Shown here: one piece after another, positions 36,353 to 45,621 of the stretch | How the letters are laid out: each line of letters starts with the position of its first letter | Position numbering within the stretch: the first letter of the stretch is position 1 | Assembly: GCF_003946625.1 (NCBI RefSeq) | Contig: NZ_RHOR01000013.1 | Location: 1-64,000 of the forward strand | Direction: 5' to 3' | Length of the DNA stretch: 64,000 nt | From: Companilactobacillus kedongensis | Lineage (GTDB): Bacteria > Bacillota > Bacilli > Lactobacillales > Lactobacillaceae | Program-made: the position numbers and the translations under genes | Notes under the pieces: model-generated | Told to the model about the DNA's origin: nothing | Database searches by the model: none | What the model saw: the letters and a program-made list of their open reading frames with translations, nothing else

Positions 36353-36655
36353 TTAAAATTGAGATACATCTCGATAGTCCCAACTGTGTTGAACATGTAA
36401 TCCTACTCGATTACCTATATCGGCGATTATCTGGATATAGGTTTCTTGTTTTTTATCAAAATGGATTCTTCTAGCCATTCCTTCAGCATAAATAAAATAC
36501 GCTAGTCGATGCATTAACACTGGATCCATTTTATCGTTATCTGATTTATTATAAGTTCTCAATAGAACTTCTTTTGTGTTTTCAAGTCTCGGATCGTCTG
36601 ATTTAGCTAAACTATTATACAGATCATGAACGGCCATCTTCCCCTTATTTAGCAT
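36353..36655 (-). CDS. Small soluble protein, unknown function
   Basis: A 100-aa, helix-rich, charged protein without membrane segments (DLYNSLAKSDDPRLENTKEVL; MHRLAYFIYAEGMARRIHFD). Its size and composition recall small bacteriocin-immunity-like proteins, but I see no diagnostic motif, and there is no bacteriocin gene next to it. The codon use and ribosome-binding context look genuine. It has its own terminator. Confidence 0.6.
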   Translation of the reverse strand: MLNKGKMAVHDLYNSLAKSDDPRLENTKEVLLRTYNKSDNDKMDPVLMHRLAYFIYAEGMARRIHFDKKQETYIQIIADIGNRVGLHVQHSWDYRDVSQF

Positions 36656-36728
36656 GATACATCTCCTACCTTATTCAGTTTTCATTGTATCATCTTAATA
36701 AACCGTTTTCTTCTTGGCAGTTTGCCAA

Positions 36729-37430
36729 TTAAACAATCTCTGGATTTTGCTCAACTAAATCTTTATAGAAGTTAGCATTTGTCATACTAATGTATGGAAT
36801 TACCCAAATATAGGCTATTCCAAAAGTAATCGAACCCAAGAGAAACCAACCAATGTAGCTAAGTTGTAGGACAAAATAACGCCATTTATTTCCATCCATC
36901 AATTGACGGCTCTTAGTAATATAGTCGGTAAAAGTATACTTGTCCCCGTCGCCCCTTGCCTGAATGTCCTTATAGACGTACATCGTCTGTGAATAAGATA
37001 AAACTTTGATACATCCTGGAATAACTAATAATAAAAGCCATAGATACGTAAAGAATCCCTTTATAAAACTAATAACAATTATTCTCCACCAGTCTGGATT
37101 GCGATAGTATGTAAAATTACTCTTGATCGGTGAAAAATCTAACTCAGGATCTCTCAACCAATCTAGACTTCTGAAATAGACTGATTGTTGCAAAACTAAG
37201 TACAGCAGTCCGATAATTAACAAAAAGAAGCTCTTCTTTAAGATATTAAACATAAAATAATTATAGTCGTAAATGACACTTAAATTATTGAATGAAACTC
37301 TCTCATAGAACGTCAGCATTACAAAAAATAAAATTGGTATCATGTAGAGCAATAAGACTTTTTCAAGGTCCTTTTTAAATAACCGTTTAACGTCCTTCTT
37401 TAATTCTTTTCTGGTGCGATAATTTTTCAT
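36729..37430 (-). CDS. DUF975 family membrane protein
   Basis: This 233-aa protein begins with a lysine-rich cytoplasmic segment, then has about five hydrophobic helices. The internal VIPGCIKVLSYSQTMYVYKD and the repeated-helix layout fit the DUF975 family. Function in this family is not established. It is a single gene, divergent from hflX. Confidence 0.75.
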   Translation of the reverse strand: MKNYRTRKELKKDVKRLFKKDLEKVLLLYMIPILFFVMLTFYERVSFNNLSVIYDYNYFMFNILKKSFFLLIIGLLYLVLQQSVYFRSLDWLRDPELDFSPIKSNFTYYRNPDWWRIIVISFIKGFFTYLWLLLLVIPGCIKVLSYSQTMYVYKDIQARGDGDKYTFTDYITKSRQLMDGNKWRYFVLQLSYIGWFLLGSITFGIAYIWVIPYISMTNANFYKDLVEQNPEIV

Positions 37431-37665
37431 GTTTAGTGCTCCCTTCCACCTCTAAAATCATACTAGAGAACCACAATGAACAAAAGACTGTCGCCTTTCT
37501 TCCTATTATGGTGCGTTTTATCAATCCATGTTATTATTTAAGCAGACTATCGAAAGGATGGACCCCGCACATGTGGTTAGAAATAAGATTGATAAATACC
37601 CCTATTTCAAACAAATAATTAAACGGCATTAATACCCTGGGGTTTTGGTGCCACCAGGAGGATAC

Positions 37666-38940
37666 ATGAAAGAATTAAATAACATAAAAGAACGCGTTAT
37701 TGTTGCCGGAGTCAGCCATCTACAGCCTGATTTCGAATATACAATGGAAGAACTGGCTTCATTGGTTGAAGCAAACAACATGGAAGTTGCTGATGTTATC
37801 AAACAAAACGTTAATAGTGTCAGTGCTAAAACCTATTTTGGTTCTGGTAAAGTTACCGAAATCAAAGAAATTGCCAATGCTGATGATGTTACGACTATCG
37901 TCTTAAATGACGAACTAACACCATCACAAATCAGAAACTTAGAGAAAGAAACTAAATTGAGTTTTATGGATCGTACAGAATTGATCCTTCAAGTCTTCTC
38001 TAACCGTGCTCATACGAAGCAAGCAAAGTTACAAGTTGAAATTGCCAAATTACAATATCAATTACCAAGAATTCATCCATCTGGTAATCCGCTGGATCAG
38101 CAATCTGCTTCCGGTGGACTAGCTAACCGTGGTGCCGGTGAAACTAAACTAGAATTAGATCGTCGTGTGATCCGTAAACGCATTACCTATTTAAAGGATC
38201 AACTAAAAACCGTCGATCAAACGATCGATGTTCAAAGTCGAAGACGTACCAACACAGCTATGCCGCTAGTTTCATTAGTCGGTTACACAAATGCCGGAAA
38301 GTCGACAACAATGAACGGAATCTTGAATTTTAATAAAGAAGATTCTGATGATCGTAAAGTATTTGAAAAAGATATGCTATTCGCTACATTGGATACTAGT
38401 GTGAGAAAAATCGATCTTGAAGATAATACTAGTTTCCTACTATCAGATACCGTTGGTTTTGTTAGCAAGTTGCCTCACAATTTGATTGAATCTTTCAAAA
38501 CTACATTAAAAGAAGCCAAAGATGCTGATCTACTAATTCAAGTTATCGATGTCAGTGATGAACATTGGAGAAACATGCTTGAAGTTACTGAAAAGACTCT
38601 TAAAGAAGTCGGTGTTAAAGATAAACCTATGATTTATGCTTTCAACAAGGCTGACCTCAAACCTGATCAGGAATTTCCAAGTATCGAAGGCGACAATATC
38701 TATTATTCAGCTATAGATAAGAAGTCGATCGAAACACTAGTCAATTTGATCAAGCTAAAGTTATATTCAGACTTTAAGACAGTAAATCTTATGATCCCTT
38801 ACGATAAGCAAAAAATTGCTGAACAAGTATTGAGAACTTCTCAAGTTATCAAAAAGGAATTCTTAAATGAAGGTTCACTGATCACGGCTAATCTTAGTCC
38901 AGATGAATTGGCTGAGTATGGGGAGTTTGTTTCAGAATAA
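37666..38940 (+). CDS. hflX: GTPase HflX
   Basis: This 424-aa protein has an N-terminal HflX domain (to about 180) with the VDRTELI-like core MDRTELILQVFSNRAHTKQAKLQVE and RGAGETKLELDRR, then a GTPase domain with G1 GYTNAGKST, G3 DTVGF and G4 NKAD. HflX binds ribosomes and splits stalled 70S particles during stress. The start at 37666 follows AGGAGG; the longer frame upstream is not needed. The stop codon touches family-E copy E5. Confidence 0.92.
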   Translation: MKELNNIKERVIVAGVSHLQPDFEYTMEELASLVEANNMEVADVIKQNVNSVSAKTYFGSGKVTEIKEIANADDVTTIVLNDELTPSQIRNLEKETKLSFMDRTELILQVFSNRAHTKQAKLQVEIAKLQYQLPRIHPSGNPLDQQSASGGLANRGAGETKLELDRRVIRKRITYLKDQLKTVDQTIDVQSRRRTNTAMPLVSLVGYTNAGKSTTMNGILNFNKEDSDDRKVFEKDMLFATLDTSVRKIDLEDNTSFLLSDTVGFVSKLPHNLIESFKTTLKEAKDADLLIQVIDVSDEHWRNMLEVTEKTLKEVGVKDKPMIYAFNKADLKPDQEFPSIEGDNIYYSAIDKKSIETLVNLIKLKLYSDFKTVNLMIPYDKQKIAEQVLRTSQVIKKEFLNEGSLITANLSPDELAEYGEFVSE

Positions 38941-39110
38941 CCGCCTACGGGAGAGAGGTATTCGCCTGCAGTAGGACCGGTACGAGCCAAGGTCTCGTAC
39001 CTCGATTCCAAGCTTTGCTTTCGCAAATCTCGGAATGCGTCCATTCCGTAAGACGTCTACGACGTCCAACGGAATTTTTACTGCTGGCGAAACCTCTCTC
39101 CCTCCGGCTC
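38941..39110 (-). repeat. Family-E structured repeat, copy E5
   Basis: Read on the minus strand: GCC-GGA-GGGAGAGAGGT with ACCTCTCTCCC-GTA-GGC, then TTCGCC-A-GCAGTA with TACTGC-A-GGCGAA. The sequence is new but the A-A mismatch is kept. Hairpins: ATTCCGT..GACGTC; ATTCC..TTTGC-GAAA-GCAAA..GGAAT with the A-G mismatch; and GGTACGAG-ACCTTGG-CTCGTACC. It begins at the base after the hflX stop. Confidence 0.82.
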
Positions 39111-39162
39111 GATCGTAGTTTTATTCAAAAAAGAACTAACTAAAAATACAAAATGGAATTTT

Positions 39163-39205
39163 AATGGCTATATCTCAGATTCAAAAGAGATATAGCCATT
39201 TTATT
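39163..39205 (+). terminator. Intrinsic terminator of hflX
   Basis: Perfect 14-bp stem AATGGCTATATCTC/GAGATATAGCCATT followed by TTATT. It lies between inverted family-E copies E5 and E2. Confidence 0.8.
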
Positions 39206-39225
39206 GTGTCTAACTACAAAAACAA

Positions 39226-39396
39226 GGAGCCGAAGGCTACGAGTGATGGAACCAGTTGTGCAAGTGGAGTCGAACAGTACGTTCATACTCCACCGACGAT
39301 TCTGAGATTTGCGAAAGCAAAGCTCAAAATCGAGACTCCAGACCAAGGCTGGAGTCGGTCGCATAACAGGTGGAATCACTCGTAGCCTTCGGCGGA
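39226..39396 (+). repeat. Family-E structured repeat, copy E2 (type copy)
   Basis: Perfect 19-bp outer stem (39229-39247 with 39375-39393), then ACC-A-GTTGTGC with GCATAAC-A-GGT (one G-U). Hairpins: GTGGAGT/ACTCCAC capped by GAAC/GTTC; GAG-A-TTTGC-GAAA-GCAAA-G-CTC; and GACTCCAG-ACCAAGG-CTGGAGTC. It lies between the hflX terminator and oppA. Confidence 0.85.
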
Positions 39397-39542
39397 ACAC
39401 CCCTAAAATAAAGTTTTAGGCATTTTATGCAACATTTTATTATCCTTTAACAAAATATTAGAGGTTTTTTAATAAAAAGTTCTTGTATTTAATGTTTTAT
39501 GGTGTACTCTAATTATTGTGATGCTTTTAGGGAGGTTAAGTA

Positions 39543-41177
39543 ATGAAATTTAAAAAGTATTTGTTAGCACTATTTCCGCTCTTTGCGATAGCGCTGATTT
39601 TGTCTGGCTGCGGTTCTAACACCGAAAAAGATGACAAGAAAACACTTGCCATAAGTTCGAATGATGTTATCGCAACTATGGACTCATCAATGAATACCGA
39701 TGTCATCGGTTCGCAAAATCTATCCAATACAATGGAAGGTTTATACCGATTTGACGGTAAAAAATTGCAGCCAGCTATGGCCAAAAAAATCGTCAAACCA
39801 ACTAATAACGGTAAAACCTACACGATTGAACTGCGACATACCAAATGGTCTAACGGTAAACCCGTAACGGCCCAGGATTTCGTTTACGCATGGCGCAGAA
39901 CTGTTGATCCAAAGACAGCTTCTGAATATGCCTACATTTATAGTGGAATAAAAAATGCTGATAAAATCAGTGCTGGTAAGAAACCAGTTAACACTTTGGG
40001 GATCAAAGCTCTTAATAAATACAAGCTCCAAGTTGATCTAGAAACACCAATTCCATACTTCAATGCTTTGGTGGTAAATTCACCATTCCTACCATTATAT
40101 AAGCCGGCTGTCGAGAAGGCTGGTAAACAATATGGTCTAAAGAGTACTGGTATGGTCTTCAATGGTCCATTTAAGTTAATTAATTGGAACGTTTCTGATA
40201 ATGACTGGACTGAAGTTAAAAATAATAAATATTGGAATGCTAAAAAAGTTAGATTGAATAAGCTTGAATACTACGTTGTTAAAGATGCAAATACTGGTCT
40301 AAATCTTTATGATACTAACCGTATTAATCGTCTCCAACAAATCAGTGGTGATACTGCCCGTCAAGTTTCAAATTATAAAACATTTAGCTCTGAACAGACT
40401 GCAAGTAACTATTATTTGGAATTAAATCAAAAGAAATATAAATTCTTTAGAAATAAGAAGATCAGACAAGCTATTTCAATGTCGATCGACCGTCAACAAT
40501 TAACTCAAAATATCTTAGGTAAGACTGGTGGTATCGAAGATACTTTAGTACCAGAAAAGATGTCTTACAATCCTAAGACTGGTACCGATTTTACTAAGGA
40601 AAAGACCTTAGATTCTGTAAACAAATATTCAGAATATAATCCTAAACTTGCCAAGAAACTTTGGAAAGAAGGAATAAAAGAAACTGGTCAAAAAGATCTC
40701 AGCTTTACTATTTTAGGTGACGATACTGATGCTGCTAAGAAACAAGATGAATTCCTTCAAGGCCAATTAGCAAAGAATTTACCTGGAATCAAAGTTTCCT
40801 TGCAAAATGTTCCATTTAAGTCACGTTTGGATAAATCTATCAGTGGTGACTTTGACATGGTTGTTTCAGCTTGGACAGCTGACTTCCCAGATCCAATCAG
40901 TTTCCTAAGCTGTTTTACATCTGATAGTTCAATTAATGATGGTAAGTATTCTAATAAAGCTTACGATGCCTTAGTTAAGAAGAGTATGACTACTGATGCA
41001 AACAACGAAAGCGCTAGATGGCAAGATATGCTTGATGCAACTAAGATCTTAACTGAAGATCAAGGTGCTGTTGCTCTCTATCAACTTAACCAAGCCAACT
41101 TGACTAAATCTAATGTTAAAAATTATCGTATTTCACCAAATGGCGGCTATAACCTTGTTACCGTCTACAAAAAATAA
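39543..41177 (+). CDS. oppA: Oligopeptide ABC transporter, peptide-binding lipoprotein
   Basis: This 544-aa protein has a lipoprotein signal ending LILSGC (Cys23) and a family 5 solute-binding domain (MEGLYRFDGKKLQPAMAKKIV; KWSNGKPVTAQDFVYAWRR; SAWTADFPDPISFL). It captures peptides at the cell surface. GGGAGGTTAAG precedes the ATG. TTGTAT (39483-39488) with TACTCT 16 bp downstream may be the promoter. It is the first gene of the opp operon. Confidence 0.92.
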   Translation: MKFKKYLLALFPLFAIALILSGCGSNTEKDDKKTLAISSNDVIATMDSSMNTDVIGSQNLSNTMEGLYRFDGKKLQPAMAKKIVKPTNNGKTYTIELRHTKWSNGKPVTAQDFVYAWRRTVDPKTASEYAYIYSGIKNADKISAGKKPVNTLGIKALNKYKLQVDLETPIPYFNALVVNSPFLPLYKPAVEKAGKQYGLKSTGMVFNGPFKLINWNVSDNDWTEVKNNKYWNAKKVRLNKLEYYVVKDANTGLNLYDTNRINRLQQISGDTARQVSNYKTFSSEQTASNYYLELNQKKYKFFRNKKIRQAISMSIDRQQLTQNILGKTGGIEDTLVPEKMSYNPKTGTDFTKEKTLDSVNKYSEYNPKLAKKLWKEGIKETGQKDLSFTILGDDTDAAKKQDEFLQGQLAKNLPGIKVSLQNVPFKSRLDKSISGDFDMVVSAWTADFPDPISFLSCFTSDSSINDGKYSNKAYDALVKKSMTTDANNESARWQDMLDATKILTEDQGAVALYQLNQANLTKSNVKNYRISPNGGYNLVTVYKK

Positions 41178-41198
41178 TTAAAGTTAGGGAGATTAAAT

Positions 41199-42131
41199 AT
41201 GGCAAAATATATTCTTAAAAGAATTCTTTACCTGTTTTTGACCCTATTCATAATTGCTACGATCACCTTCTTTCTAATGAAGATGCTACCTGGTACACCG
41301 TTCTCTAATCAGAACCGTCTTTCACCAGATCAATTAGCAATCGTTAAAGCACAATATGGATTGGATCAACCAATATTTATTCAATATATTCGTTATATAG
41401 GTGGACTATTCCAAGGAAACCTTGGAACTTCATTCCAATTTAATAATGAACCCGTTACACAACTAATTGGCCAACGTTTAGCACCTTCAATGCAAATTGG
41501 TGCTCAAGCTATGATACTTGGAACTATTCTCGGTATCTTGCTCGGTGCCGTTGCTGCCATCAGAAAGAATTCATGGGTCGATACACTAGCAACTTTTGTA
41601 TCAATTCTAGGCATCTCTATTCCTTCATTCGTTTTGGCTGTTTTACTACAATTCTATCTAGCCTACAAATGGCACATCTACCCAGTTGCTCTATGGGATA
41701 ACTTCCAATCAAGTGTTCTACCAACAATTGCTTTAGCTGCGTTACCTTTAGGTAATGTTGCCAGATTTATGAGAACTGAAATGGTTGATGTTTTGAGTAG
41801 TGACTATATCGAGCTTGCTAAGTCAAAAGGTAACTCTGAATGGCAAGTTGTTATCAAACATGCTCTACGTAACTCATTGATCCCAATCGTTACTATTATT
41901 GGACCTATGGCTGTTTCAACTATGACTGGTTCAATGGTTGTCGAGAATATTTTCTCGATCCCCGGTATCGGTGAACAATTCGTTAAATCAATTACAACTA
42001 ATGACTACCCAACTATCATGGGACTAACGATCTTCTATTCATTCTTATTGATTTTAGTCTTCTTAGTTGTTGATATTTTATATGTACTTATTGATCCAAG
42101 AATCAGACTAGGAAATGGAGGTAATGACTAA
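41199..42131 (+). CDS. oppB: Oligopeptide ABC transporter permease
   Basis: This 310-aa permease has six helices. It starts YILKRILYLFLTLFIIATITF and contains the EAA-type loop ELAKSKGNSEWQVVIKHALRNSLIP (about 206-230), the classical OppB pattern. It forms the channel with OppC. It lies 21 bp after oppA and overlaps oppC by one base. Confidence 0.92.
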   Translation: MAKYILKRILYLFLTLFIIATITFFLMKMLPGTPFSNQNRLSPDQLAIVKAQYGLDQPIFIQYIRYIGGLFQGNLGTSFQFNNEPVTQLIGQRLAPSMQIGAQAMILGTILGILLGAVAAIRKNSWVDTLATFVSILGISIPSFVLAVLLQFYLAYKWHIYPVALWDNFQSSVLPTIALAALPLGNVARFMRTEMVDVLSSDYIELAKSKGNSEWQVVIKHALRNSLIPIVTIIGPMAVSTMTGSMVVENIFSIPGIGEQFVKSITTNDYPTIMGLTIFYSFLLILVFLVVDILYVLIDPRIRLGNGGND

Positions 42132-43150
42132 TGGAAATTCCTCAAATACCCAAGGATAAATTCAAATTATTAAATAATGCGGGTAATAAGGAACAAGAAA
42201 AGATCGGCACACCCGCACTAACTTATATGCAAGATGTTCGTCGTCGTCTTTTCAAAAATAAAGTGGCCGTTGTTTGTTTAACACTGCTAACGATTATTGT
42301 CTTCATCTCTGTTTTTGCCCCAATCATTGCACCATATAATCCTAATGCTCAACATGCTACTCTATCTAACCTTCCTCCAAAATTAGGTAACCTGAATATC
42401 CCCGGATTTAACGGTTATCAAAACATGGGTGGAAAGATGGTCGATGCCTATGCTCAAGTTCACGCTCCTAAAGGCACTTACTACCTACTTGGTACTGACT
42501 ATCTTGGCCGTGACCTATTATCAAGAATTATCTATGGTACTCGTCTTTCACTTATTGTTGCCGTATTGGCTACTTTAGTTGACCTACTGATCGGTATTCC
42601 TTACGGTATCGTTTCAGGTTGGAAAGGCGGAATGACTGATAACGTTATGCAACGTATCGTTGAAATCGTTTCTTCAGTTCCTAACTTGATCGTGGTTATT
42701 TTGATGATGATCATCTTAAAACCTGGTCTTATCTCAATTGTTTTAGCTATTGCTATTACTGATTGGGTCACAATGGCCCGTCTGATCCGTGCGCAGACTT
42801 TCCAGCTTAAAGAGCAAGAATATGTCCTTGCAGCACGTACTTTAGGTGAGTCTTCAACAAAAATTGCTACAAAACATTTGATTCCTAACCTATCTTCAAC
42901 AATCATTATTCAAACAATGTTTACAATTCCAAATGCGATCTTCTTTGAAGCCTTCTTAAGTTTCATTGGTATTGGTATCCCCGCGCCAAACGCATCATTA
43001 GGTACATTGTTATCTGACGGTCAAAAGGCCTTCAGATTCCTACCATATCAAATGTGGGCTCCAGCAATTATCTTGAGTATCATCATGATTGCTACTAACT
43101 TACTAGGTGATGGTCTACGTGACGCCTTTGACCCACAATCATCAGATTAA
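42131..43150 (+). CDS. oppC: Oligopeptide ABC transporter permease
   Basis: This 339-aa permease has an extended N-terminus, a long first periplasmic loop with the GTDYLGRDLLSRIIYGTRLSL motif typical of OppC, and the EAA loop YVLAARTLGESSTKIATKHLIPN. It partners OppB. It starts on the last base of oppB and ends 23 bp before oppD. Confidence 0.92.
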   Translation: MEIPQIPKDKFKLLNNAGNKEQEKIGTPALTYMQDVRRRLFKNKVAVVCLTLLTIIVFISVFAPIIAPYNPNAQHATLSNLPPKLGNLNIPGFNGYQNMGGKMVDAYAQVHAPKGTYYLLGTDYLGRDLLSRIIYGTRLSLIVAVLATLVDLLIGIPYGIVSGWKGGMTDNVMQRIVEIVSSVPNLIVVILMMIILKPGLISIVLAIAITDWVTMARLIRAQTFQLKEQEYVLAARTLGESSTKIATKHLIPNLSSTIIIQTMFTIPNAIFFEAFLSFIGIGIPAPNASLGTLLSDGQKAFRFLPYQMWAPAIILSIIMIATNLLGDGLRDAFDPQSSD

Positions 43151-43173
43151 TAACTAAGGAGAAAGAATAAGCA

Positions 43174-44214
43174 ATGGATAAAATTCTAGAAGTAAAAGAT
43201 CTGCATGTTAACTTTGCTACCTATAATGGTACTGTCCAAGCTATTCGAGGGGTGAATTTCGATCTTGCCGCCGGTGAAACCTTAGCTATTGTTGGTGAAT
43301 CTGGTTCTGGTAAGTCGATCACTGTTCGTTCTATCTTGCAGTTGCTTGCAAAAAATGCAGATATAAATAAAGGAACGATCCTCTATCATGGAGAAGATCT
43401 TCTCAAAAAAAGTAAAAAAGAAATGGATGCCATTCGTGGAAATAAAATTTCTATGATTTTCCAAGATCCTATGACATCCCTTGATCCAACAATGACAATC
43501 GGAAAACAAGTTGCGGAACCACTTTTGATCCACAACAAAGTTTCCAAAAAAGAAGCTCTAGGACGTGCCGAAGAAGTGCTACGTTTAGTAGGTATCCCTA
43601 ATCCTAAAGAGAGAATGAATGATTACCCTCACCAATTCTCTGGTGGTCAAAGACAACGTATCGTTATTGCGATTGCTATCGTTGACTATCCTGAAATTTT
43701 AATTGCCGATGAACCAACAACAGCTCTTGATGTTACCGTTCAAGCTCAGATCATCGACTTATTAAAAGAGTTACAACAAAAAATCGGTACTGCTATCATC
43801 TTTATCACCCATGACCTTGGTGTCGTAGCTGGTATTGCTGATCGTGTAGCCGTTATGTATGCTGGTAAATTTGTTGAATATGGTTCCGTTGATGAAGTCT
43901 TCTACAATCCTCAACATCCCTACACTTGGGGATTGTTAGACTCAATGCCAACCTTGGATACAAGTGAAGATGATCATTTGAATTCAATTCCCGGTACACC
44001 ACCTAACCTACTCAATCCTCCAAAGGGTGACGCTTTTGCACCACGTAATGAATACGCCATGCAAATCGACCTCGAAAAACAACCACCATTCTTTAAAGTA
44101 TCCAAAACTCACTATGCTGCAACTTGGCTCTTACACCCAGATGCACCAAAGGTGACACCACCAAAGGGTATTCAAAAACGCTTTGAAAAATTTAAGAAGT
44201 TAGGAGATAAATAA
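43174..44214 (+). CDS. oppD: Oligopeptide ABC transporter ATP-binding protein
   Basis: This 346-aa ATPase has Walker A GESGSGKS, signature FSGGQRQRIVIAIAIV and Walker B ILIADEPTTALDV. It carries the C-terminal extension with the PYTWGLLDSMP and PGTPPNLLNPPKGDAFAPR segments found in Opp/Dpp ATPases; one expected cysteine cluster there is weak. It works with OppF. It overlaps oppF by one base. Confidence 0.92.
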   Translation: MDKILEVKDLHVNFATYNGTVQAIRGVNFDLAAGETLAIVGESGSGKSITVRSILQLLAKNADINKGTILYHGEDLLKKSKKEMDAIRGNKISMIFQDPMTSLDPTMTIGKQVAEPLLIHNKVSKKEALGRAEEVLRLVGIPNPKERMNDYPHQFSGGQRQRIVIAIAIVDYPEILIADEPTTALDVTVQAQIIDLLKELQQKIGTAIIFITHDLGVVAGIADRVAVMYAGKFVEYGSVDEVFYNPQHPYTWGLLDSMPTLDTSEDDHLNSIPGTPPNLLNPPKGDAFAPRNEYAMQIDLEKQPPFFKVSKTHYAATWLLHPDAPKVTPPKGIQKRFEKFKKLGDK

Positions 44215-45137
44215 TGGCCGAAGATAAAGAAGCAATTGTCCAAGTCAAACATTTAAAACAATATTTCAATATTGGTAAACCTAACGAAGTAAAAGCTGTC
44301 GATGACGTTTCCTTTGATATCTATAAAGGTGAAACTTTTGGGCTAGTTGGTGAATCTGGTTCTGGTAAGAGTACTACCGGACGCAGTATCATCAGACTCT
44401 ATGATCCAACCAGCGGACAAATCTTGTTCAATGGTAAAGATATCAGTAAGATCAAGAGTCATGGTCCACAGATGAAGAAATTCCGCCGTGAAATGCAGAT
44501 GATCTTCCAAGATCCATACGCTTCCTTGAACCCTAGAATGAAGGTCAAAGATATCATCGCCGAAGGCCTTGATGTGCATGGATTAGTCAAGAACGATGAC
44601 GAACGTGACAAACGTGTTCGTGAATTGCTCGATATGGTCCACTTGAATCCAGAACATATGACACGTTACCCATATGAATTCTCTGGTGGTCAAAGACAAC
44701 GTATCGGTATTGCCAGAGCTTTGGCAGTTGATCCCCAATTCATTATCGCTGATGAGCCAATCTCAGCCCTTGACGTGTCGATTCAAGCACAAGTCGTAAA
44801 CCTGATGCAGGACATTCAAAAAGAGCAAGGATTAACTTATATGTTCATTGCCCATGACCTTTCAATGGTTAAATATATCAGTGATAGAATCGCTGTTATG
44901 TACCAAGGAAAAATCGTTGAATTGGCTGATGCCGACGAGATTTACTCTCATCCACTTCATCCATACACGAAGAGTCTACTTTCAGCAATTCCAGTTCCTG
45001 ATCCCGAAATTGAGAAAACTCGTCAAAGAATCGACTTTGACCACAAGAGTTCTTTCCATAAAGGACAAAAATTGCAGGAAGTCATGCCTGGACATTTTCT
45101 ATACTGTGACGACACAAAAGCAGCTACATTTAAATAA
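44214..45137 (+). CDS. oppF: Oligopeptide ABC transporter ATP-binding protein
   Basis: This 307-aa ATPase has Walker A GESGSGKST, signature FSGGQRQRIGIARA and Walker B FIIADEPISALDV, and the Opp-type C-terminal extension with HPYTKSLLSAIP. It is the last gene of the opp operon and is followed by a strong terminator five bases after the stop. Confidence 0.92.
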   Translation: MAEDKEAIVQVKHLKQYFNIGKPNEVKAVDDVSFDIYKGETFGLVGESGSGKSTTGRSIIRLYDPTSGQILFNGKDISKIKSHGPQMKKFRREMQMIFQDPYASLNPRMKVKDIIAEGLDVHGLVKNDDERDKRVRELLDMVHLNPEHMTRYPYEFSGGQRQRIGIARALAVDPQFIIADEPISALDVSIQAQVVNLMQDIQKEQGLTYMFIAHDLSMVKYISDRIAVMYQGKIVELADADEIYSHPLHPYTKSLLSAIPVPDPEIEKTRQRIDFDHKSSFHKGQKLQEVMPGHFLYCDDTKAATFK

Positions 45138-45141
45138 ACCC

Positions 45142-45179
45142 AAAGCGTGTGATCTTAAATTGATCACACGCTTTTTTTG
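45142..45179 (+). terminator. Terminator of the opp operon
   Basis: Perfect 13-bp stem AAAGCGTGTGATC/GATCACACGCTTT with a long T run on the plus strand. Confidence 0.9.
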
Positions 45180-45194
45180 TAATTTAACATACAA

Positions 45195-45389
45195 CACAAA
45201 AAATCCCGCATCGTCTAAAGATGCGAGATTACTTTTTAAAATATATATCTGGGGAGGAAATATATTTTATTCGTATATATAGGGGATTATTTAATTAGGG
45301 GATTAAATAAGGATTTTTCAATTTATGAAGAAAATTTTTTCAGGGATCATTTAGAAACTAGGTCATTCACCTCTTTGCTTTTTGACTAT
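45195..45389 (-). ncRNA. Candidate small RNA A with C-rich loops
   Basis: Read from about 45389 leftward (about 195 nt). Hairpin a: TTATTTAAT-CCCCTA-ATTAAATAA (45310-45287). Hairpin b: AAAATATAT/ATATATTTT with loop TTCCTCCCCAGAT (45268-45238). Terminator: AATCTCGCATC/GATGCGGGATT (45230-45202) followed by TTTTG, where one pair is U-G on this strand but C-A on the other. The C-rich loops are complementary to Shine-Dalgarno sites. A conserved AGAGGTGA near the 5' end is followed by ATG and then an almost immediate stop. Two paralogues follow at 45622 and 45931. Confidence 0.65.
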
Positions 45390-45395
45390 GCTTAA

Positions 45396-45471
45396 ATAAT
45401 AACGTCAAAATATGAAGAGGTTATTTTGAAACTGCGACTAATTAACTAACAATCTGTGAAGAAATTGTGAG
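45396..45471 (-). promoter_or_regulatory. Promoter and phased half-site array of small RNA A
   Basis: -10 TATTAT (45401-45396). Upstream (plus-strand reading) are TATGAA 45411, TGCGAC 45433, TGTGAA 45455 and TGTGAG 45466, at offsets 0, 22, 44 and 55. The same offsets occur in the two paralogues. No good -35 is present, fitting activator dependence. Confidence 0.65.
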
Positions 45472-45477
45472 GTCAGA

Positions 45478-45582
45478 CTATCTATCGATTCCGTATATGC
45501 AATTATTATACGTCCAAGATAAAATATCTTCCATATCGTCAGTATTGTAGTAATTTGAAAGTAATTTATTAAATTGTTCCAT
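45478..45582 (-). CDS. Possible 34-aa peptide
   Basis: An ORF with AAGGAG eight bases upstream of its ATG encodes MEQFNKLLSNYYNTDDMEDI and a further 14 residues with one cysteine. TATACTT (about 45615) could be its -10. It lies between the terminator of small RNA B and the operator array of small RNA A, and it has no counterpart next to the other two units. It is acidic and shows no signal or double-glycine leader, so a bacteriocin is not evident. The function is unknown and the gene might be fortuitous. Confidence 0.4.
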   Translation of the reverse strand: MEQFNKLLSNYYNTDDMEDILSWTYNNCIYGIDR

Positions 45583-45621
45583 TCTCATCACTCCTTATAT
45601 TTCCCGTTACCTTTAAGTATA

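Noticed and set aside
39161-39400. Overlapping ORFs on both strands between hflX and oppA
   Set aside because: They follow the palindromic terminator and family-E copy E2, which create open frames on both strands by symmetry; no ribosome sites.
44848-45282. Plus-strand ORF overlapping the end of oppF
   Set aside because: It is a shifted frame of oppF that continues through two terminators, without a ribosome site.
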